From contig NW_026647188.1 of assembly GCF_950295315.1 (NCBI RefSeq), positions 558,001 to 622,000 of the forward strand: a stretch of DNA of 64,000 bases. The letters are read 5' to 3'. The stretch comes from Erinaceus europaeus (lineage: Eukaryota; Chordata; Mammalia; Eulipotyphla; Erinaceidae). Shown here one piece after another: positions 59,964-64,000 of this stretch (positions are counted from its first letter, which is position 1; each line of letters begins with the position of its first letter). The notes beneath the pieces were generated by a model. That model did no database searches and was not told the origin of the DNA. It saw only the letters and a program-made list of their open reading frames with translations. The translations under genes were made by a program, and so were the position numbers.

Positions 59964-61353
59964 GGCATCTGACAGCCCAGGGCTGGGGTCCAAGGGCCGC
60001 CAGGCCCCTGTCCAAGCAAGTGCACTGACACACAGACAGACTGACTGACTGACAGCCCCCAACCCACAGACACCCCCCAGGGCCCTAGGAGCCCTGAGCT
60101 GCCCCGGATCTGGCGGGCAGCCACCTGGACACAGGCCTCCATAGTGGAGGCCCCTGTAGACCCCGTTGCCTGCTGACAGCGGCCCTCCTCCCCCTCCCTC
60201 TACCCCTCCCCCTCCCCTTCCTCATCCTCAGAGGGACTCACTCAGGGCCCTTGGCCTAGGCAAGCCAGGGCTGCTGCTGTGGCTGCTGCAGCTTCTATCC
60301 AGTGGGTGGGTGCAGGTATCTGGCCCTGTCAGTTCCTGATTCTTGGGACCTGCCTGCCTCCAGCTCCACCCACTCTCCAGTCCAGCCCCCTGCCCCTGCT
60401 CCGCAAGGATGCCCCCTTTTCCCCTTGCCCCCTGTCCCCTAGCTCCCCAACTGTCATCTACTGTTTGCCTCCTTTCCTGCCAGCCTGCTGCTGCCCTCCA
60501 GCCCTGGGGGCCCTGGGCCAGCCCAGCTGCCATCTGCACCATCCTGCAGGGGGACCTGCCCTAACGCCCTGCCACCACAGGCACACACAGCCCTGCACCT
60601 ATTCAGGGGCTCCCCTGCCTGCAGCCTGCCCCCCAAACAGTCTCCTTCTGCCCCTCAACCCCCTTCTAACCCCTGTCAGGGCCCCTCACACACACCTGGG
60701 CATGAGTATCCCACACATGCACATCTCTCCCCTCCCCCTCCACTCCATTTGCACTAAGGATGGGAAGAGTCTTTTTCTCTGGGTATCCCCAGAGGAGTTG
60801 GGTCTGTCCAATGTCCTGGGGAGCCGGAACTGCAAACAATCTACAATGTAACATTGGGATCTCAGGCAACCCAATCCCAAGTGCGCTGTGCAAGCCTAGG
60901 ACTGGCGAAAACACCCCACTCTGAGCACAAGGTCTGCCTGGGGCAGTGGCTCCTCCAGTGGACTCAGAGACAGGCAGAGGCAGACAGCGTTTTCAGGTTC
61001 AAAACCTGTACTTCCCAGAAGCTGGTCCATCAGTAGGGTAAAAAAAAAAAAAAAAAGGCTTTTTTTTTTCCCCACTGCCTGACTCTCCTGTGTGATGCCT
61101 GTTTCTCAGTGAAACAAGGGAAAAAAATCTTTTTGGGAGGGAGCAAGACCAAGATGCAGGCAAGTGGACTCCGTGGAGGGTGGATGGGTAGATGGACCAT
61201 GCCCTGGCTCTAGAGCCCCAGCTGCTGTTCCAGGCGCTCTCTGATTCCAGAGATCCCCCTGTGGCTTCTCATGAGACTATTTGCAAGACTGATCCTCACG
61301 ATATTGAGGATTCAAAAAATAGACAGGTCATTTTGGTGTAAAAAGGAAATCCA

Positions 61354-61715
61354 GGGAGGTTGGACGAATGTCAGAGGGTTAAGAGGTGGTGGAGGAAACG
61401 AGGGGACAGGCAGAAGGATCTGCGGTATGGCCCCCAGACCCCCACCTGCAGGGGAGTAGCTTTACAGGGGGTGAAGCAGATCTTCAGGGGCTCTATCTTT
61501 CACTACCCCCTCTGACTTTCCCCTCTCCTATCCATTTCTCTCTGTCCTATGCAAGGACAGTAACAACAACAACAACAATAAGAAGAAAAAGCACAACAAT
61601 GATCAAGCAACAAGGGCAGCAAAAGGAGAATAAATGGTGTGCAGGAGCAGTGGATTCCAGGTATATGTATGGAGCACCGGCAGTGACCCTGGAAGCAATA
61701 AATAAATAAATAAAT

Positions 61716-61777
<62 letters not shown>

Positions 61778-62836
61778 ACTCATAGAGAAAATATACAGGT
61801 AATATACATGTATTCATGTGTTGGTGTATCCACTTTGTAAATAAATGTACATGCACTTTTGTTTATCTAGTGAAGCAGACCTGCAGGGGTCTACCTTTCT
61901 CTCACCCTTCTGTGTTTCCAGTCCTCTCTCCCTTTCTCTCTGTCCTATGCAAGGACAGTAACAACAACAACAACAATAAGAAGAAGAAGCACAACAATGA
62001 TCAAGCAACAAGGGCAGCAAAAGGAGAATAAATGGTCTGCAGGAGCAGTGGATTCCAGGTATATGTACGGAGCACCGGCAGTGACCCTGGAAGCAATAAA
62101 TAAATAAATAAATACATATATATATATATATATATACATATATATATGAAAACTCATAGAGAAAATATACAGGTAATATACATGTATACATGTGTTGGTG
62201 TATCCACTTTGTAAATAAATGTACATGCACTTTTGTTTATCTAGTGAAGCAGACCTGCAGGGGTCTACCTTTCTCTCACCCTTCTGTGTTTCCAGTCCTC
62301 TCTACCTTTCTCTCTGTCCTATGCAAGGACAGTAACAGCAACAACAACGATAATAATAACCACAACAAAGTTCAGGCAACAAGGGCAGCCAAAGGGGAAA
62401 ACATGGTCTGCAGGAGCAGTGGGTTCGTGGTGCAGGCCCCTAGCCCTGACAATAACCCTGGAGGCAATCAATCAGTCAATCAATCAATCAATAGATAAAC
62501 AATACACAAATAAAAAATGCAGGTATTATACATGTATACGTGTCTCTGTGTTTCTACTGAGTCAAATGAAAATGTGCTTTATTTATTTAGTGAAGCAGAT
62601 CTTCAGGGGGCCTATCTTTCTCTCCCCCATCTCTCTTTAACCTCCTCTTTCCATTTTTCTCTGTTCTCAGCAAGGACAGTAACTATCACAACAACAATAA
62701 TAATATTATTAATAACCACAATATTCAAGCCACAAGGGCAGCAAAAGGGGAAAAAATGGAACATAGGAGCAGTGGATTAGTGGTACTGGCACTGCGCTAT
62801 GGCAATAACCCCTTGTGGCAATAAATAAATAAATAA
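61354..62836 (+). mobile_element. SINE cluster A-A'-B-C of unit 15
   Basis: SINE A 61354-61715, (CA)n(TA)n 61716-61773, A' 61869-62112 with TA 62114-62148 broken by one ATACAT step, B 62243-62497 and C 62589-62836. The B tail reads AGATAAACAATAC, as in the second B of unit 13. Confidence 0.8.
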
Positions 62837-62984
62837 TACAAGTAATAGACAAGAATATGTCCCAGTGTGTGTTCCCACTGTGTAAACATAAAAGCACTTT
62901 TATTTACTTATTTATATTTTATTTATTTCTTTCCTAGCCAAGAGAATTTCTTTTCACTGCTAAAAAAATGTCACATTAAGCTTA

Positions 62985-63217
62985 GCAGGTGGTGCCTCAC
63001 CTGGTTAAGCACTCATGTTAAACTGTAGGAGGACCTGGGTTCAAGACCCTGGTTCCAACCTGCAGTGGGAAATCTTTACAAGTGGTGCACATGTGCTGCA
63101 GGTATCTCTCTGGTTCTCAAAATCTCTATCCCTCCCTTGTCTCTCAATTCTTGACTGTCCATTCCAAAAAATAAATCAAGATAATAGAAAGCAAAAAAAA
63201 AAAAAAGAAGAAGGAGA
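62985..63217 (+). mobile_element. SINE D of unit 15
   Basis: GAAGAAGGAGAAG tail; A and B boxes unchanged. Confidence 0.75.
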
Positions 63218-63481
63218 AGGCAAAATGAAATATCCTAATATTTCAAGGGGCTGCTCAAAACAATGCTTTCCTTATTATGATCCTCACAGCATACCATATT
63301 CAGAAAGGGAAAAGACACCGCGTTTCTTAAACCCAGTTTATTTAATACATTTATTCATTTATTTATTGAGGTGTTAATGTTTTACAATCGACAGAAGACT
63401 AGGGCTCTTATGCCAGAGGTCTCAAGTACCCCTAGATGGCTCTCTGCCTCTACAAAACCAATCAATCAACCCGTGCATCAC

Positions 63482-63557
63482 TCCATCCTTCCATCCATCC
63501 ATCCATCCTTCCATCCATCCATCCATCCATCCATCCATCCATCCATCCATCCATCCA
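63482..63557. repeat. (TCCA)n array of unit 15
   Basis: 76 bases, same interruption pattern as units 8 and 11. Confidence 0.97.
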
Positions 63558-63674
63558 ACTATCCATTGACAATCAACCAAGCTAAGTACAAACGGAGATA
63601 TAACCTGCACAGATACGTTGCCAACTGGGCAGTTTGGCTGAATAGGGCAGAGGAGCTGATCCAGGGAATGTCAT

Positions 63675-64000
63675 GGGGCGTGTGGGTGTGGGTGGGGTGA
63701 GCAGGGGAGCCTGTGAGCTGGGTCACGTCAGGGACTCGGAGGGGTGGTGTGGGCAGCTGTCAAGGTGAAATGTCAAAAGCGCTCGAGCTGGTGATAAGGG
63801 CACCCGGAAGTGAGGAGAGAAAAGAGGAGCGGAGCGGACAGGAGAGGAGAGGAGAGGACAGGAGAGGAGAGGAGAGGACAGGAGAGGACAGGAGAGGAAC
63901 TGAGAAAGCCACCTGGACAGAGGTAGCATACCGGCATCCAGCAAGGCAGGCAGGCATGTAGGTAGCTGTAGCCCGGGCTCCCTGGCTCCTGGGCGCACCT
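63675..64000. promoter_or_regulatory. Start of promoter-like block of unit 15
   Basis: The G4 region begins at 63675, preceded by a private GTCATGGGGCG change. ETS 63802-63812 and polypurine array 63839-63898. The NRF1 palindrome and GC boxes would lie beyond the window. Confidence 0.45.

Larger units (their letters stand above)
56800..61270 (+). repeat. Macrosatellite unit 14 (long class, 4471 bp; unit 8/11 type)
   Basis: It carries CTATCCATTTCTC, AGAAAAAGCAC and GTATTCATGTG. CATTGGGATCTC near 60854 is shared with units 9 and 13. SINE B has the CTCTCTCCCTTTC state, unlike units 11 and 15. Terminal A-run 61040-61056. Confidence 0.95.
1..64000 (+). repeat. Macrosatellite array, about 15 tandem units of 4.0-5.2 kb
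   Basis: The same anchor (ATGAGACTATTT followed by CCAAGACTGATCCTCACG or GCAAGACTGATCCTCACG) recurs 14 times, at 4028, 8161, 12649, 16715, 20751, 24904, 29404, 33882, 38410, 42557, 47058, 51568, 56800 and 61271. The window itself begins 18 bases into a further copy. All copies are in the same orientation with no intervening unique DNA. Differences are mostly simple-repeat lengths, scattered substitutions and gain or loss of one SINE module. Both ends of the array lie outside the window. The SINE content suggests a hedgehog-like mammal; this is recall-based inference. No known macrosatellite gene (a DUX-type homeobox or a USP17-type protease) is recognisable in the unit. Confidence 0.97.
61271..64000 (+). 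repeat. Macrosatellite unit 15 (long class, 3'-truncated by the window edge)
   Basis: A-A'-B-C type of the unit 8/11/14 kind, with CTCTCTACCTTTC in SINE B as in unit 11. A trimer would predict a unit 9/12 type here, so the higher-order register is broken. The window ends just before the expected NRF1 site. Confidence 0.93.

Noticed and set aside
1..64000. CRISPR array or bacterial mobile island
   Set aside because: Repeats are kilobase-scale and head-to-tail without spacers. SINEs, microsatellites and CpG-type sites are mammalian features, and no prokaryotic gene is present.
1..64000. Assembly artefact from one unit repeated
   Set aside because: Units differ by private substitutions, a 24-base indel, SINE module number and a chimeric unit, in a patterned way that artefactual duplication would not give. 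Exact copy number still needs long reads.
1..64000. Ribosomal DNA, centromeric alpha-type satellite or telomeric repeats
   Set aside because: No rRNA-like sequence, no 170-base monomer and no TTAGGG arrays are seen.
1..64000. D4Z4-type array with a DUX homeobox gene, or RS447-type array with a deubiquitinase gene
   Set aside because: No homeodomain or cysteine-protease motif is visible in any frame of the unit.

Overview
The whole 64 kb window lies inside one mammalian macrosatellite: a head-to-tail array of about 15 copies of a 4.0-5.2 kb unit, all in the same orientation. The array continues past both edges. No flanking single-copy DNA and no convincing protein-coding gene is present. The copies are nearly identical outside simple repeats, yet each carries its own substitutions and indels, so this is not one sequence pasted repeatedly by an assembler. 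The SINEs in each unit match, as I recall them, the tRNA-derived SINEs of hedgehogs (Erinaceidae). Hallmarks are a core around CCTGCAGGGGAGT...GTGAAGCAG, a pyrimidine stretch, an AAC/AAT-rich segment, CAAGGGCAGCAAAAGG and an (AAAT)n tail. A hedgehog-like genome is therefore the best guess. This rests on recall, not on a search.

Each unit, starting arbitrarily at an ATGAGACTATTT anchor, has two halves. The AT-rich half (about 2 kb) holds SINE A (full length), a (CA)n(TA)n microsatellite, 5'-truncated SINEs B and C, SINE D (a second tRNA-derived family with recognisable A and B boxes), an AT-rich spacer and a (TCCA)n array. The GC-rich half (about 2 kb) opens with a G-quadruplex motif, a CRE-like site, an ETS site and a GGAGA/GGACA polypurine array. 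It continues with a perfect NRF1 palindrome, two GC boxes, a pyrimidine tract, and a degraded SINE D relative ending in an A-run/T-run inverted repeat. The cluster of sites looks like a CpG-type promoter repeated once per unit.

Unit starts are: before 1, 4028, 8161, 12649, 16715, 20751, 24904, 29404, 33882, 38410, 42557, 47058, 51568, 56800 and 61271. Short units (1, 2, 4, 5, 6, 10; 4.04-4.15 kb) carry SINE modules A-B-C. Long units (3, 7, 8, 9, 11, 12, 14, 15; 4.47-4.53 kb) carry A-A'-B-C, where A' is a B/A hybrid. Unit 13 (5.23 kb) carries A-B-C/A-A'-B-C and looks like a direct product of unequal crossover between SINE C and SINE A. The spacers after A, B and C are related to each other, so the unit contains an older internal tandem of roughly 350-400 bp SINE-plus-spacer modules.

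Higher-order structure is visible. Units 8-9-10 recur as 11-12-13 with a period of about 13.16 kb, and units 1-2 recur as 5-6 at about 16.7 kb. Several units are mosaics, consistent with continuing exchange or gene conversion. The most interesting reading is a hedgehog macrosatellite with one promoter-like cassette per unit, evolving by SINE-mediated exchange. A comparison with CTCF-bound macrosatellites such as DXZ4 is possible but unproven.
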